64,000 nucleotides of DNA from Deroplatys truncata (Eukaryota > Arthropoda > Insecta > Mantodea > Mantidae). The position numbers and the translations under genes were made by a program. This document shows, in pieces, positions 20,701-30,572 of this stretch. Under the pieces are notes generated by a model. It did not search any database. It was not told the DNA's origin and saw only the letters and a list, made by a program, of their open reading frames with translations. The stretch spans positions 180,050,096 through 180,114,095 of the forward strand of contig CM060985.1 of assembly GCA_030765065.1 (NCBI GenBank), written 5' to 3'. The first letter of the stretch is position 1. Every line of letters starts with the position of its first letter.

Positions 20701-21426
20701 GCCTTCCAGACGCCAGTTCAGTTTTTACGGCCGAGCGGTTTGCCATCTTCTCTTTCTTACTTTTTATCTCCACGTTTGTCCCTGGCCGTTTTATTATTTG
20801 CTCCGACTCTGAGCGCCCTCCAGAGCCTGCAACAGTTTATCGGCTCCTCCACCTTGATTTTAAAAATCCAAACCCTTTTATCTCAGTTGATCTGTCGCGG
20901 ATACCAGTTTGTTTTTACATGGGCTCCAGGCCATGTGGGAATTCCTGGCAATGAGGAGGCGGATGCAGCTGCTAAGGCCGCATGCCGTTTGCCGGAGTTT
21001 TCCACCTTAACTGTGCCTTCTACGGATGTTCGGCGGTACTTCCACCGTCCTCTGTTTTTAGCTTGGCAGCTATCATGGGAGTCTCTGGCTGGTACTCATC
21101 TCCGGACAATCAAGGACACCGTACAACCCTGGTCCACTTCCCGTTGGGGATCACGGCGGTCAGAAGTAATTTTGACCCGCCTAAGAATCGGGCATACGCG
21201 CGCCACACGCGGTCATCTCCTGCGTGGTGCCCCGGCCCCTGTCTGTTCGACGTGTGCTGTGCCGCTTACCGTGTCCCATGTACTGTTTGATTGTCCGAAA
21301 TACGCCCCTGATCGTCAGATTTATGGCCTGGGTTTTACGCTGCCCTCAGTTTTAGGCAATGACCCAGTGGCAGTAAGGCAGACCCTGCGGTTCGTCACCA
21401 AAATCGGGTTTTTTCCACAGGTGTAA
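17762..21426 (+). pseudogene. B2 ORF2 (endonuclease-RT-RNase H, frameshifted)
   Basis: MEIIQWNVNGF at 17762, 13 nt after ORF1. Domains in order: endonuclease (LGDLNAKN, GSDHFPINI), RT (AKDTSPGPDDI, FFDLQKAYD, YVDDFAL), RNase H (FTDGSRVNGSTG, VFTAE, CSDSE, WAPGHVGIPGNEEADAAAK) and C-terminal CSTCAVPLTVSHVLFDC. At least four frameshifts are seen, near 18650, 19610, 19985 and 20790. Full length would be about 1220 codons, close to the 1229 of family A. YVDD replaces the FVDD of family A. Confidence 0.85.
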
Positions 21427-21647
21427 CTTGCCTTTTACTTTTGTGTTTTTAGCCTAGATTTTGTTCCATTTTACCGATGCTTTTAGTCCTGGGTTTTATT
21501 CTCTTTTAACCCAATTTATGATATTACGACTATCTCGTTTTAGTCTCTTCTAATGCGTTTTTTTCAGTTCTAACTGTCTTTATGTTTTTCTTTGGGTCCA
21601 AATGACCTAGCTGTCGACGGGCCCTTAAACTCCACACCACCACCACA

Positions 21648-21658
21648 CCTCGTTGAAC
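21648..21658. repeat. Target-site duplication of LINE B composite, right copy
   Basis: CCTCGTTGAAC directly after the (ACC)n tail, matching 13090-13100. Confidence 0.88.
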
Positions 21659-21780
21659 AAAAAAGAATTCCATCGATGCGACGGCGCTTGCCCAAAGTGC
21701 CACCAGCAGTGCCCTAAACGCTATGAAGCGTTCATACACTGTGGCGCGTGTAACCGAGACTTTAAGGGTGCAACCTTTTT
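21659..21780 (+). pseudogene. Type-B polymerase Cys-rich piece 3 (fossil)
   Basis: Short open piece with paired cysteines (HRCDGACPKCHQQC; IHCGACNRDFKG), which matches the Cys/His-rich segment that follows the N-terminal region in Polinton-type polymerases. It is cut off at 21780 by the 5' end of LINE A2. No further polymerase sequence is found downstream in the window. Confidence 0.6.
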
Positions 21781-21842
21781 CCCCTCAGGGGCTCACCTTA
21801 TGTGACTACGGGTTTTTGGCGCACCCGGGGGTTCCCGAACCA
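21781..21842 (+). promoter_or_regulatory. Family A 5' hairpin module
   Basis: The first 60 bp fold into consecutive stems: CCCC-TCA-GGGG, then CTCAC/GTGAG (this copy has a mismatch at GTGAC), then CGGGT/ACCCG, then GGGGTTCCC. The same module opens A4, A5, A6, A11 and A12, and in duplicated form B1 and B2. Position at the exact 5' end suggests an internal promoter and/or 5' RNA structure. Confidence 0.5.
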
Positions 21843-22417
21843 ATCATCGCCACATTCATCCCCACACCCCCATCCGGTCGAGGTGGGTTCTTCTCGTGAC
21901 CGGTGGACACAAGGTAGGCTGTCGTGCGTTCGTTACATTCCATTCATACCGCACCTCACCATCGTTTCTTTCTTCTCTTGTCACTTTCCGGCCATTTCGC
22001 ACCACGACATTCGCATATCTCTCTTTTTCTTCCCCGCCGGCCTACCTTGCGTGCGAAACGCCCACACAGTTTTAGTTTCTTTTATCTTTTTATTTAAATC
22101 CTCCGTGGACACAGCCTGACGGATACCCGCGCACCGCGTGCGCAGCTGGGTGAGTGGGTAATGGCGTCATCCCCACCACCCGGGGTCGTCATGTAGGGTT
22201 GTTGTTCGTATCCGCTGTTCAACTGCAGTCCCGCGGGGGGGCCATTGCATGAGCTGCTGGCTTCCGACGGCGATTGGGTCCCTCTGTCTATGTTTTGGGA
22301 GGTGTGACCCTGGGGTGAGCTAGGTATAGATAGGCCACTCACCCAAGCCGGGGTAACGCCCGGGAAGTCAGAGCCCGAGGTCGGAGACGGTTGCAATGGT
22401 GGAGGATTTATTTCGCT

Positions 22418-23707
22418 ATGGAGCACCCTTCCTCCATTACTACTACCAAGCGCCGAAAAGTTTATGTAACAGAAGTGACACCACCGACAACTGGTTGTTA
22501 CTTGGTCATTTCACGAACCGAAGAAGGACAAAGTTTTGAGAAGGTGAACCCTTTCATCATACAAAAGGGGATTGATGCAATTGCTGGTGCGGTTCAGTCC
22601 TGCACTCGTCTACGGAATGGTTCCTTATTAGCCCAAACGAAATCCGATCAGCAAAGTAAGACCTTGTTGCGCGCTACGCTTCTCCACGGCTATCCCATCC
22701 GTGTGGAGAAGCACCGCACATTGAATTCCTGTCGAGGCGTTATCACCACCCATAGCCTCGATGGTATATCGGACGAGGACCTGGTAGAATATCTTGCAGA
22801 CCAGAAGGTGACAGCGGTCCATCGAGTGCAGGCCAAACGCGACGGCGTATTGGTACCCACTCGTACCCTGTTTATTACATTTGATGGCGTCGATCTGCCC
22901 ACGAGCATCTCCGCAGGGTACGAACGCATTTCTGTGAGGCCTTATATTCCTAGACCTCTGCGTTGTTTTAAATGCCAACGTTTTGGGCATACGCAAGTCT
23001 CATGTAAGAGTGCCGTTAACATCTGTGCAACATGCAGCCAGCCCTCACACGAAGGTACCTGTTCAACAGCCCCCGTCTGCGTTAATTGTAAAGGGTCTCA
23101 TTCTGCTTCGTTTGCCGACTGTCCGCGGTACTTGGACGAGAAGGCGATCCAGGAGATCCGGGTAAAGGAAAAACTCTCCTTCGCTGAAGCCCGGAGGCGT
23201 TACCATGCGCGCCAACCTTCACTCCTGCGATCTGGCACATTTAGTTCTGTTGTTGCCTCGCCAGTACCACGAGTAGATGCCGAAACTCAGACCTGGACCT
23301 TGACTGGATTAACCGCCACTACCATCCGGCCGTCCATTAAGGCTACAGTTACCAACCCGTATAAACCTGGTCCCAAGTCAATGAAGTCGCAAGCCGTTGA
23401 AAAGAAGCCCAAGCAGAAACTTCGTAGGGAAGATTTTTTAAAAGACCCTCCGCGTGCGCGCGGTAACAAAGGTTCACCTTCTCCTCCTCGGAGGTCGCTG
23501 TCCCAGGATGGTCCTGGGACAAGCCGCGCTCAGCGGCACCCTTCACCCATCGCCACCCAGAACCGATTCACGGCGCTTGAATCGGTTTCTGGCACTGAGC
23601 GCGTGGGCCCTCCCTCCGAGGAAGCTATGGAGTCTGACCAACTCCACACAAAAAGCCCGAGCCCAAAGGTTAAACAAAAGGTAATTTTAAGCCGCCCTTC
23701 TAAATAG
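22418..23707 (+). CDS. A2 ORF1, gag-like zinc-knuckle protein
   Basis: Intact 429-codon frame from ATG 22418 (MEHPSSITTTK); the frame is open nine codons upstream but without ATG. Residues about 20-180 look like two RRM-like segments (inference). Zinc knuckles: CFKCQRFGHTQVSC (183-196), CATCSQPSHEGTC (203-215) and CVNCKGSHSASFADC (221-235). The tail is basic and Pro/Ser-rich and ends in VILSRPSK. The protein would coat element RNA and deliver it to the nucleus, as ORF1 proteins of related LINEs do. ORF2 starts 22 nt after the stop. Confidence 0.92.
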   Translation: MEHPSSITTTKRRKVYVTEVTPPTTGCYLVISRTEEGQSFEKVNPFIIQKGIDAIAGAVQSCTRLRNGSLLAQTKSDQQSKTLLRATLLHGYPIRVEKHRTLNSCRGVITTHSLDGISDEDLVEYLADQKVTAVHRVQAKRDGVLVPTRTLFITFDGVDLPTSISAGYERISVRPYIPRPLRCFKCQRFGHTQVSCKSAVNICATCSQPSHEGTCSTAPVCVNCKGSHSASFADCPRYLDEKAIQEIRVKEKLSFAEARRRYHARQPSLLRSGTFSSVVASPVPRVDAETQTWTLTGLTATTIRPSIKATVTNPYKPGPKSMKSQAVEKKPKQKLRREDFLKDPPRARGNKGSPSPPRRSLSQDGPGTSRAQRHPSPIATQNRFTALESVSGTERVGPPSEEAMESDQLHTKSPSPKVKQKVILSRPSK

Positions 23708-23729
23708 ACAGTTTATCCCCTTATTCTTA

Positions 23730-26700
23730 ATGGCTATCCTGACCTGGAATGTACGTGGTGTACGATCGCATAGGGCGGAACTGCAACTTTTATTGCGTTC
23801 CCATTCGCCTATGGTCGTATGTTTGCAGGAGACTAAGCTTCGCCCTCACGATCCTTTTGATCTCCGAGGATATACTCCGGTTCGCTACGACCTTGAACCT
23901 GAGGAGGGTACTCCTGCTCATGGTGGTGTCATGATTTTGGTGCGTAATGACGTTCATTTTACACCTGTCACACTTACATCTGACTTGCAAGCTGTTGCCG
24001 TTCGCCCTCACTTACCCGCCTTTTTGTTTTCTGTTTGCTCTGTGTATACACCTCCATCGTCTCCCCTCGCTCCCGCGGACATTCGATCTCTCCTGTCCGC
24101 TCTCCCAACACCATTTCTTCTGTTGGGAGATTTTAATGCCCATCACCCACTATGGGGTTCGCCAAGGACTTGTGCGAGGGGAACTCTTCTTTCCGACATT
24201 TTTTATCAGTTCAATCTTTCCATCCTCAATACCGGTGCACCTACTTTTATTTCTGATTCTTCCGGTACATTCTCTCACCTGGACCTTGCCATATGCTCAA
24301 TCCAGCTTGCACGTCGTCTTCAGTGGAACGTCGTCGCTGACACCTACTCCAGCGACCATTTCCCCTGCATCGTTTCTCTTCTGTCGCACCACGTACAGCA
24401 TTCCAGAGTACCTACCTGGATATTCGCAAAAGCCGACTGGAGCTTGTATTCCAGCCTCGTGCATTTTGACGACCAGCCCTTCTCCGACATTAATCAACTA
24501 GTGCAGCACCTTACGTGTATTATTTTCTCAGCCGCCGAACGTGCAATACCCCGTTCATCCTCCCAACCTCGGCGGCCACCTGTTCCGTGGTGGAACGAGG
24601 ATTGTCGGGACGCCGTTCGTGCCCGTAGGACTGCACTTAGGGTGTTTCGGCGCCACCCTACACTTGATAATTTGGTGACTTTTAAACAATCGCGCGCCAG
24701 GGCTCGTTGCACTATTCAGGATAGCAAGAAGGCATCTTGGGCTCGTTTTGTCGAGTCTTTTAATCGTTTTACGCCTTCATCCGTTGTTTGGGATAAACTT
24801 CGTCGCTTCTCAGGTAAAGTGTCACATTGTACTGTTTCTGGCCTTCAGGTTTCTAATGCCACCATAGTGGATCCGGCTGCCATCGCTAACACTCTGGGTT
24901 CTGCCTTTGAGGCGGTTTCCAGTTCAGACCATTATTCCGCCGGCTTTCGCTCTATTAAAGACCGGCAGGATTCCGCATCATATACTTTTCGGTCTGCTAA
25001 TGCTGAATGCTATAACGAACTATTCACAATGAGGGAGCTGGAGCACGCTGTTCATTGCTCTCGGCACTCCGCTCCCGGGCCGGACGGCATTCATGTCCTG
25101 ATGTTAAAGAACCTTTCAGCCGACAGTAAACTATTTCTCTTACAGGTCTATAACCGTATTTGGCAAGACGGCATTTTCCCTTCCGTTTGGCGCGAAGCCA
25201 CCATTGTCCCTATACTTAAGCCTGGGAAAAATCGCCAACTACCTTCCAGCTACCGCCCTATCTCCCTCACCAGTTGCATTTGCAAGGTGATGGAGCGCAT
25301 GATCAACGGGCGGTTCACATGGTGGCTTGAGTCTCAGAAACTTCTAGCGAACGCTCAGTGCGGGTTTCGTCGCTATCGCTCTACCGTCGACCATCTGGTG
25401 TCCTTGTCGACGCATATTATGAATGGGTTTCTGAGAAAGTGTCAAACCGTGGCTGTATTTTTTGACCTGGAGAAAGCTTATGACACTTGTTGGAGGGGCG
25501 GCATTTTACGTACACTTCACGATTGGAATATCCGCGGTCGTCTTCCCATATTTCTTCGGGAGTTTATGACGGACCGCGTCTTTCGTGTACGTGTGGGCTC
25601 GGTTTTATCTCGTCGTTTTATTCAAGAGAACGGAGTACCGCAGGGCTCTGTACTCAGTGTCACACTTTTTGCGATTGCTATCAACCCCATTGTTGATTGT
25701 ATTCCACCTGGCATTTCATCGTCCCTTTTTGTTGACGATTTCGCTATTTATTGCAGTTCACGTCGGACCTGTCTACTCGAACGCCGTCTCCAGAGCTGTA
25801 TCGACCGTCTCTACGCCTGGAGTAACGCCAACGGCTTTAAATTCTCCGCCGAGAAATCCGTCTGCATCAACTTCTGGCGCCGGAAGTATTTCCCTCCCCC
25901 CTCTCTCCGTCTTGGGCCAGGGATACTTCCGTTTGCAGACGAGGCGAAATTTTTGGGGTTGATTTTTGATAGGAATTTGTGTTGGACCTCGCACGTTTCC
26001 TTTTTAAAAGCAAAGTGTGACCGTTCTCTTAATCTTTTACGTGTTTTAAGTGGCACATCCTGGGGAGCTGATCGGACCGTCCTTCTTCGCCTTTATCGCT
26101 CTTCGGTCCGATCCAAACTTGATTACGGGTGTTTTGTTTATTCGTCGGCACGTCCATCTGTGTTACGTCGTTTGAATCCCATTCATCATCGTGGTCTTAG
26201 AGTCGCTACAGGGGCCTTTCCAACTAGCCCCGTGCCCAGTCTTTATGCTGAAGCTGCAGAGCCTCCGCTGTCCTCCAGGCGTGAGATGCTCTTGTGCAGC
26301 TATGCCTGTCGACTCTCAAGCTTACCTGACCACCCGTCTTTCGCGGCATTTTTCGAGGATTCACTTGACCGGCAATATTTAGTTAGCTCCTCTGCATTGC
26401 TCCCTCCAGGGGTTCGATTTCGACTGCTCCTTCGGCATTTGGACGTTACGCCAGCGCCGGCCCTTCCAAGGGGGGAAACGCGTTTTCCTCCATGGTCGCG
26501 CGCTGAGGCCCTCTGTCACCTTGGGTTATCGTCAATGCCGAAGAATGAGACCCCTTCTTCAGTCTTTAGATCAGCGTTTTTAGAACTTCAGTCGCAATTC
26601 GGGGACTTGCCTTTTATCTTTACTGATGGATCTAAGACTGATGCTGGAGTAGGATGTGCCTTTTTCTGTGGTGGAAATAGTTTTACCTTTCGTTTACCAG

Positions 26701-27419
26701 AGCAATGTTCGATTTTTACCGCCGAACTTTTTAGCATTTATCAGTCTCTTTTATATATTCAGCGGCACGACTTACGGCACTGTTTTATTTGTTCCGACTC
26801 CCTGAGTGCTCTTCAAAGTATTAGCTCGCTGTACAGTTACCACCCGCTCGTACAGCGCATTCATGACCTGCTCCACTCGCTTGATGTCTCTGGCATCAGC
26901 GTCTCCTTCTTGTGGATTCCAGGTCATGTGGGCATCTCAGGTAATGAGTCTGCCGATGTCGCTGCCAAGTCGGCGATTTTATCACCCAGACGTTTTACCT
27001 CTGTTGTTCCCTCGTCAGATTTGTTTATTGTTTTACGTCGCCGCATCCTCTCGCTTTGGAGCGATGAGTGGACGGCCCTCCGGGGGAACAAGTTGCGGGA
27101 GGTTAAGCCTCTCCCGTTAGTCTGGGCTACATCTTCCCGTGCTTCTCGTCGGGAAGAGGTAATTTTAACACGCCTTCGTATCGGACATTGCATTTTTAGT
27201 CATAAGTATTTGCTGAGTGGTGACCCCGCGCCACTCTGTGGGCAGTGTGACGTGCCCTTAACGGTGCGTCACATTTTAACAGAGTGTCAGGTTTTAGCTG
27301 CATTGCGTGCTCGTGTGGGTCTGCCTGTTGGCCTAGCCAACGTTTTGGCAGACGACACGCATGCTGTGGAATGTGTTTTACGTTTTATTCATGACAGTGA
27401 TTTTAATCTGCGCATTTAA
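23730..27419 (+). CDS. A2 ORF2, endonuclease-RT-RNase H polyprotein
   Basis: Intact 1229-codon frame. APE endonuclease, residues 1-230: TWNVRG, CLQETK (31-36), LGDFNAHH, SSDHFPC. RT, about 440-740: APGPDGIH, FFDLEKAYD (from 577), NGVPQGSVLS, FVDDF (catalytic DD 669-670). RNase H, about 960-1090: FTDGS (D966), TAELF (E999), CSDS (D1023) and IPGHVGISGNESAD. C-terminal Cys/His motif CGQCDVPLTVRHILTEC from residue 1170. The endonuclease nicks target DNA, the RT copies the RNA at the nick, and RNase H removes the template. All catalytic residues are present. Confidence 0.94.
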   Translation: MAILTWNVRGVRSHRAELQLLLRSHSPMVVCLQETKLRPHDPFDLRGYTPVRYDLEPEEGTPAHGGVMILVRNDVHFTPVTLTSDLQAVAVRPHLPAFLFSVCSVYTPPSSPLAPADIRSLLSALPTPFLLLGDFNAHHPLWGSPRTCARGTLLSDIFYQFNLSILNTGAPTFISDSSGTFSHLDLAICSIQLARRLQWNVVADTYSSDHFPCIVSLLSHHVQHSRVPTWIFAKADWSLYSSLVHFDDQPFSDINQLVQHLTCIIFSAAERAIPRSSSQPRRPPVPWWNEDCRDAVRARRTALRVFRRHPTLDNLVTFKQSRARARCTIQDSKKASWARFVESFNRFTPSSVVWDKLRRFSGKVSHCTVSGLQVSNATIVDPAAIANTLGSAFEAVSSSDHYSAGFRSIKDRQDSASYTFRSANAECYNELFTMRELEHAVHCSRHSAPGPDGIHVLMLKNLSADSKLFLLQVYNRIWQDGIFPSVWREATIVPILKPGKNRQLPSSYRPISLTSCICKVMERMINGRFTWWLESQKLLANAQCGFRRYRSTVDHLVSLSTHIMNGFLRKCQTVAVFFDLEKAYDTCWRGGILRTLHDWNIRGRLPIFLREFMTDRVFRVRVGSVLSRRFIQENGVPQGSVLSVTLFAIAINPIVDCIPPGISSSLFVDDFAIYCSSRRTCLLERRLQSCIDRLYAWSNANGFKFSAEKSVCINFWRRKYFPPPSLRLGPGILPFADEAKFLGLIFDRNLCWTSHVSFLKAKCDRSLNLLRVLSGTSWGADRTVLLRLYRSSVRSKLDYGCFVYSSARPSVLRRLNPIHHRGLRVATGAFPTSPVPSLYAEAAEPPLSSRREMLLCSYACRLSSLPDHPSFAAFFEDSLDRQYLVSSSALLPPGVRFRLLLRHLDVTPAPALPRGETRFPPWSRAEALCHLGLSSMPKNETPSSVFRSAFLELQSQFGDLPFIFTDGSKTDAGVGCAFFCGGNSFTFRLPEQCSIFTAELFSIYQSLLYIQRHDLRHCFICSDSLSALQSISSLYSYHPLVQRIHDLLHSLDVSGISVSFLWIPGHVGISGNESADVAAKSAILSPRRFTSVVPSSDLFIVLRRRILSLWSDEWTALRGNKLREVKPLPLVWATSSRASRREEVILTRLRIGHCIFSHKYLLSGDPAPLCGQCDVPLTVRHILTECQVLAALRARVGLPVGLANVLADDTHAVECVLRFIHDSDFNLRI

Positions 27420-28217
27420 TGCGTTGAGCGTCTGTTAGCTTCGTACTTTTATCCTGTCGGTTTTTATGGGAACTCTTATCCCCAGTGGACATATGGCGCT
27501 CATGTCCCTCGCATTCTACAGTTCCTGACACGTTTTACTCCTTTACTGCCTGTGCCTTTAGTGTGTTGTTTTTCAGATCTTTGTCTTGTTATTATTGTTA
27601 TTGTTGTTATTGTTATTATTGTTATTGTTATATTGTTAGTTTTAGCTTTTTGACATCGCGGGTTTGCGTCCCGTTTTTTAATTATGCGGTTTTTTACCTA
27701 TCTTTTATTTTTTGACTTTATATTTTATACCTTGTAAGGGCGCTGATGACCTCAGCAGTTTAGCGCCCTTAAGCCGCATATCATCATCATCATCATCATC
27801 ATCGCACCACGACATTCACACAATTCTTTTTCTTCCTGGCCGGCCTACCTTGCGTGCGAAACGCCCACACAGTTTTATTTCTTTTATCTTTTCTTTTAAT
27901 CCTCCGTGGACACAGCCTGACGGATACCCGCGCACGGGGTGCGCAGCTGGGTGAGTGGGTAATGGCGTCATCCCCACCACCCGGGGTCGTCATGTAGGGT
28001 TTGTGTTCGTATCCGCTGTTCAACTGCAGTCCCGCGGGGGTCCATTGCATGAGCTGCTGACTTCCGACGGCCATTGGGTCCCTCTGTGTATGTTCTGGGA
28101 GGTGTGACCCTGGGGTGAGCTCGGTATAGATAGGCCACTCACCCAAGCCGGGGTAACGCCCGGGAAGTCAGAGCCCGAGGTCGGAGACGGTTGCAATGGT
28201 GGAGCATTTATTTCGCT

Positions 28218-29508
28218 ATGGAGCACCCTTCCTCCATTAATACCAACAAGCGCCGAAAAATTTATGTAACAGAAGTGACACCACCGACAACTGGTTGTTA
28301 CTTGGTCATTTCACGAACCGAAGAAGGACAAAGTTTTCAGAAGGTGAACCCTTTCATCATTCAAAAGGGCATTGATGCTATTGCTGGTGCGGTTCAGTCC
28401 TGCACTCGCCTACGGAATGGTTCCTTATTAGCACAAACGAAGTCCGATCAGCAAAGTAAGACCTTGTTGCGCGCTACGCTTCTCCACGGCTATCCCATCC
28501 GTGTGGGGAAGCACCGCACATTGAATTCCTATCGAGGCGTCATTACCACCCATAGCCTCGATGGTATATCGGACGAGGACCTGGTAGAATATCTTGCAGA
28601 CCAGAAAGTGACAGCGGTTCATCGAGTGCAGGCCAAACGCGACGGCGTATTGGTACCCACTCGTACCCTGTTTATTACATTTGATGGCGTTCATCTGCCT
28701 ACGAGCATTTCCGCAGGGTACGAACGGATTTCTGTGAGGCCTTATATTCCTAGACCTCTGCGTTGTTTTAAATGCCAACGTTTTGGGCATACGCAAGTCT
28801 CCTGTAAGAGTGCCGTTAACATCTGTGCAACATGTAGCCAGCCCTCACACGAAGGTACCTGTTCAACAGCCCCCGTCTGCGTTAATTGTAAAGGGTCACA
28901 TTCTGCCTCGTTTGCCGACTGTCCGCGGTATTTGGACGAGATGGCGATCCAGGAGATCCGGGTAAAGGAAAAACTCTCCTTCGCTGAAGCCCGGAGGCGT
29001 TTCCATGCGCGCCAACCTTCACTCCTGCGATCTGGCACATTTAGTTCTGTTGTTGCCTCGCCAGTACCACGAGTAGATGCCGAAACTCAGACCTGGACCT
29101 TGACTGGATTAACCGCCACTACCATCCGGCCGTCTATTAAGGCTACAGTTACCAAGCCGTATAAACCTGGTCCCAAGTCAATGAAGTCGCAAGCCGTTGA
29201 AAAGAAGCCCAAGCAGAAACTTCGTAGGGAAGATTTTTTAAAAGACCCTCCGCGTGCGCGCGGTAATAAAAGTTCACCTTCTCCTCCTCGGAGGTCGCTG
29301 TCCCAGGAAGGTCCTGGGACAAGCCGCGCTCAGCGGCACCCCTCACCCATCGCCACCCAGAACCGATTCACGGCGCTTGAATCGGTTTCTGGCACTGAGC
29401 GCGTGGGCCCTCCCTCCCGAGGAAGCTATGGAGTCTGACCAACTCCATACAAAAAGCCCGAGCCTAAAGGTTAAACAAAAGGTAATTTTAAGCCGCCCTT
29501 CTAAGTAG
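28218..29508 (+). pseudogene. A3 ORF1 (late frameshift)
   Basis: Starts MEHPSSINTNK at 28218 and keeps all three zinc knuckles. A one-base insertion in the run CCCTCCC near 29415 shifts the frame, giving an early stop at 29436-29438; the original frame continues to 29508 (VILSRPSK). Confidence 0.85.
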
Positions 29509-29528
29509 ACCGTTTATCCCTTTTATTC

Positions 29529-29860
29529 ATGGCTATCCTGACCTGGAATGTACGTGGTGTACGATCGCATAGGGCGGAACTGCAACTTTTATTGCGTTCC
29601 TATTCGCCTATGGTCGTATGTTTGCAGGAGACTAAGCTTCGCCCTCACGATCCTTTTGATCTCCGAGGATATACTCCGGTTCGCTACGACCTTGAACCGG
29701 AGGAGGGTACTCCTGCTCATGGAGGTGTCATGTTGTTGGTGCGTAACGACGTTCATTTTAAACCTGTCACACTTACCTCCGACTTGCAAGCTGTTGCCGC
29801 TCGCCTTCACTTACCCGGCTTTTTGTTTTCTGTTTGCTCTGTGTATTCACCTCCATCGTT
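29529..29860 (+). pseudogene. A3 ORF2 N-terminal fragment
   Basis: MAILTWNVRG at 29529 with the first half of the endonuclease (CLQETK, GGVMLLV, VCSVYSPPS), then interrupted by A4 after about 110 codons. Confidence 0.85.
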
Positions 29861-30572
29861 CCCTCAGGGGCTCACCTTATGTGAGTACGTGTTTTTGGCG
29901 CACCCGGGGGTTCCCGAGCCAATCATCGCCACATCCATCCTCTCACCCCCATCCGGTCGAGGTGGGTTCTTCTCGTTACCGGTGGACACAAGGTAGGCTC
30001 TCGTGCGTTCTTTACATTCCATTCATACCGCACCTCACCATCGTTTCTTTCTTCCCTTATCACTTTCCGGCCATTTCGCACCACGACATTCGCATCTCTT
30101 TTTCTTCCCCGCCGGCCTACCTTGCGTGCGAAACGCCCACACAGTTTTAGTTTCTTTTATCTTTTTATTTAAATCCTCCGTGGACACAGCCTGACGGATA
30201 CCCGCGCACCGCGTGCGCAGCTGGGTGAGTGGGTAATGGCGTCATCCCCACCACCCGGGGTCGTCATGTAGGGTATATGTTCGTATGCGCTGTTCAACTG
30301 CAGTCCCGCGGGGGGGGGGGCCATTGCATGAGCTGCTGACTTCTGACGGCGATTGGGTCCCTCTGTCTATGTTCTGGGAGGTGTGACCCTGGGGTGAGTC
30401 TGGTATAGATAGGCCACTCACCCAAGCCGGGGTAACGCCCGAGAAGTCAGAGCCCGAGGTCGGAGACGGTTGCAATGGTGGAGGATTTATTTCGCTATGG
30501 AGCACCCTTCCTCCATTAATACTAACAAGCGCCGAAAAGTTTATGTAACAGAAGTGACACCACCGACAACTG
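29861..30572 (+). mobile_element. LINE family A copy A4, part 1 (5' end to early ORF1)
   Basis: 5'-complete start of an older copy. 5' module at 29861, 5' UTR (with a longer G run near 30310), ORF1 ATG at 30497 (MEHPSSINTNKRRK), cut after about 25 codons by the insertion of A5. It continues at 36626 and 43535. Confidence 0.9.
30562..30572. repeat. Target-site duplication of A5, left copy
   Basis: ACCGACAACTG within A4 ORF1, repeated at 36627-36637. Confidence 0.92.

Larger units (their letters stand above)
15743..21647 (+). mobile_element. LINE family B copy B2, full-length but decayed
   Basis: Has the 5' end (CCCCCCCAGGGGCTCAC), two hairpin modules (15743-15830, 15832-15910), an 850-bp 5' UTR, ORF1, ORF2, a T-rich 3' UTR and an (ACC)n tail. 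ORF1 carries a nonsense codon and ORF2 several frameshifts, so it is older than the intact family A copies. The 3' end is followed by the right copy of CCTCGTTGAAC. Confidence 0.88.
6507..21780 (+). mobile_element. Polinton/bidnavirus-type virus-like fossil, split by LINEs
   Basis: Fossil of a virus-like DNA element with a protein-primed type-B polymerase of the Polinton/adintovirus/bidnavirus kind. Parts seen: minus-strand Pro/Ser-rich accessory frames (6507-7588), a divergent promoter, and N-terminal polymerase pieces at 8293-8836, 12755-13100 and 21659-21780. LINE D (8837-12754) and a LINE B composite (13101-21647) are inserted in it with clean target-site duplications, and LINE A2 abuts its last piece at 21781. 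Integrase, packaging ATPase, protease, capsid genes and terminal inverted repeats are not seen. The coding pieces carry a handful of breaks. It predates two LINE insertions, one itself heavily decayed, so it is probably old. True ends are unknown; the Cys-rich frame at 3882 may also belong to it. Confidence 0.6.
21781..27803 (+). mobile_element. LINE family A copy A2, complete, coding-intact
   Basis: Complete copy: 5' module (CCCCTCAGGGGCTCACC), 637-bp 5' UTR, intact ORF1 and ORF2, 3' UTR with a (TTG/TTA)n microsatellite, double stem-loop and (ATC)n tail. Its left flank is the polymerase fossil. Its right flank is not the target but the internal 5' UTR of another family A copy (A3), so no target-site duplication is found. 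Confidence 0.94.
27804..29860 (+). mobile_element. LINE family A copy A3, lacking both ends
   Basis: Begins abruptly in the 5' UTR (GCACCACGACATTC), joined directly to the A2 tail, about 220 bp in from a complete 5' end. It runs through ORF1 into ORF2 and stops at 29860 where the 5' end of A4 begins. The rest of A3 ORF2 is not found downstream. A2 may have inserted into the A3 5' UTR followed by loss of the A3 start through recombination between the two 5' ends; alternatively A3 is a truncated insertion into the A2 tail. Confidence 0.85.

Noticed and set aside
21781-21842. tRNA-like B box in the 5' module (GGTTCCCGAGCC), suggesting a Pol III promoter
   Set aside because: It does not fit GGTTCGANTCC and no A box lies at the right distance.
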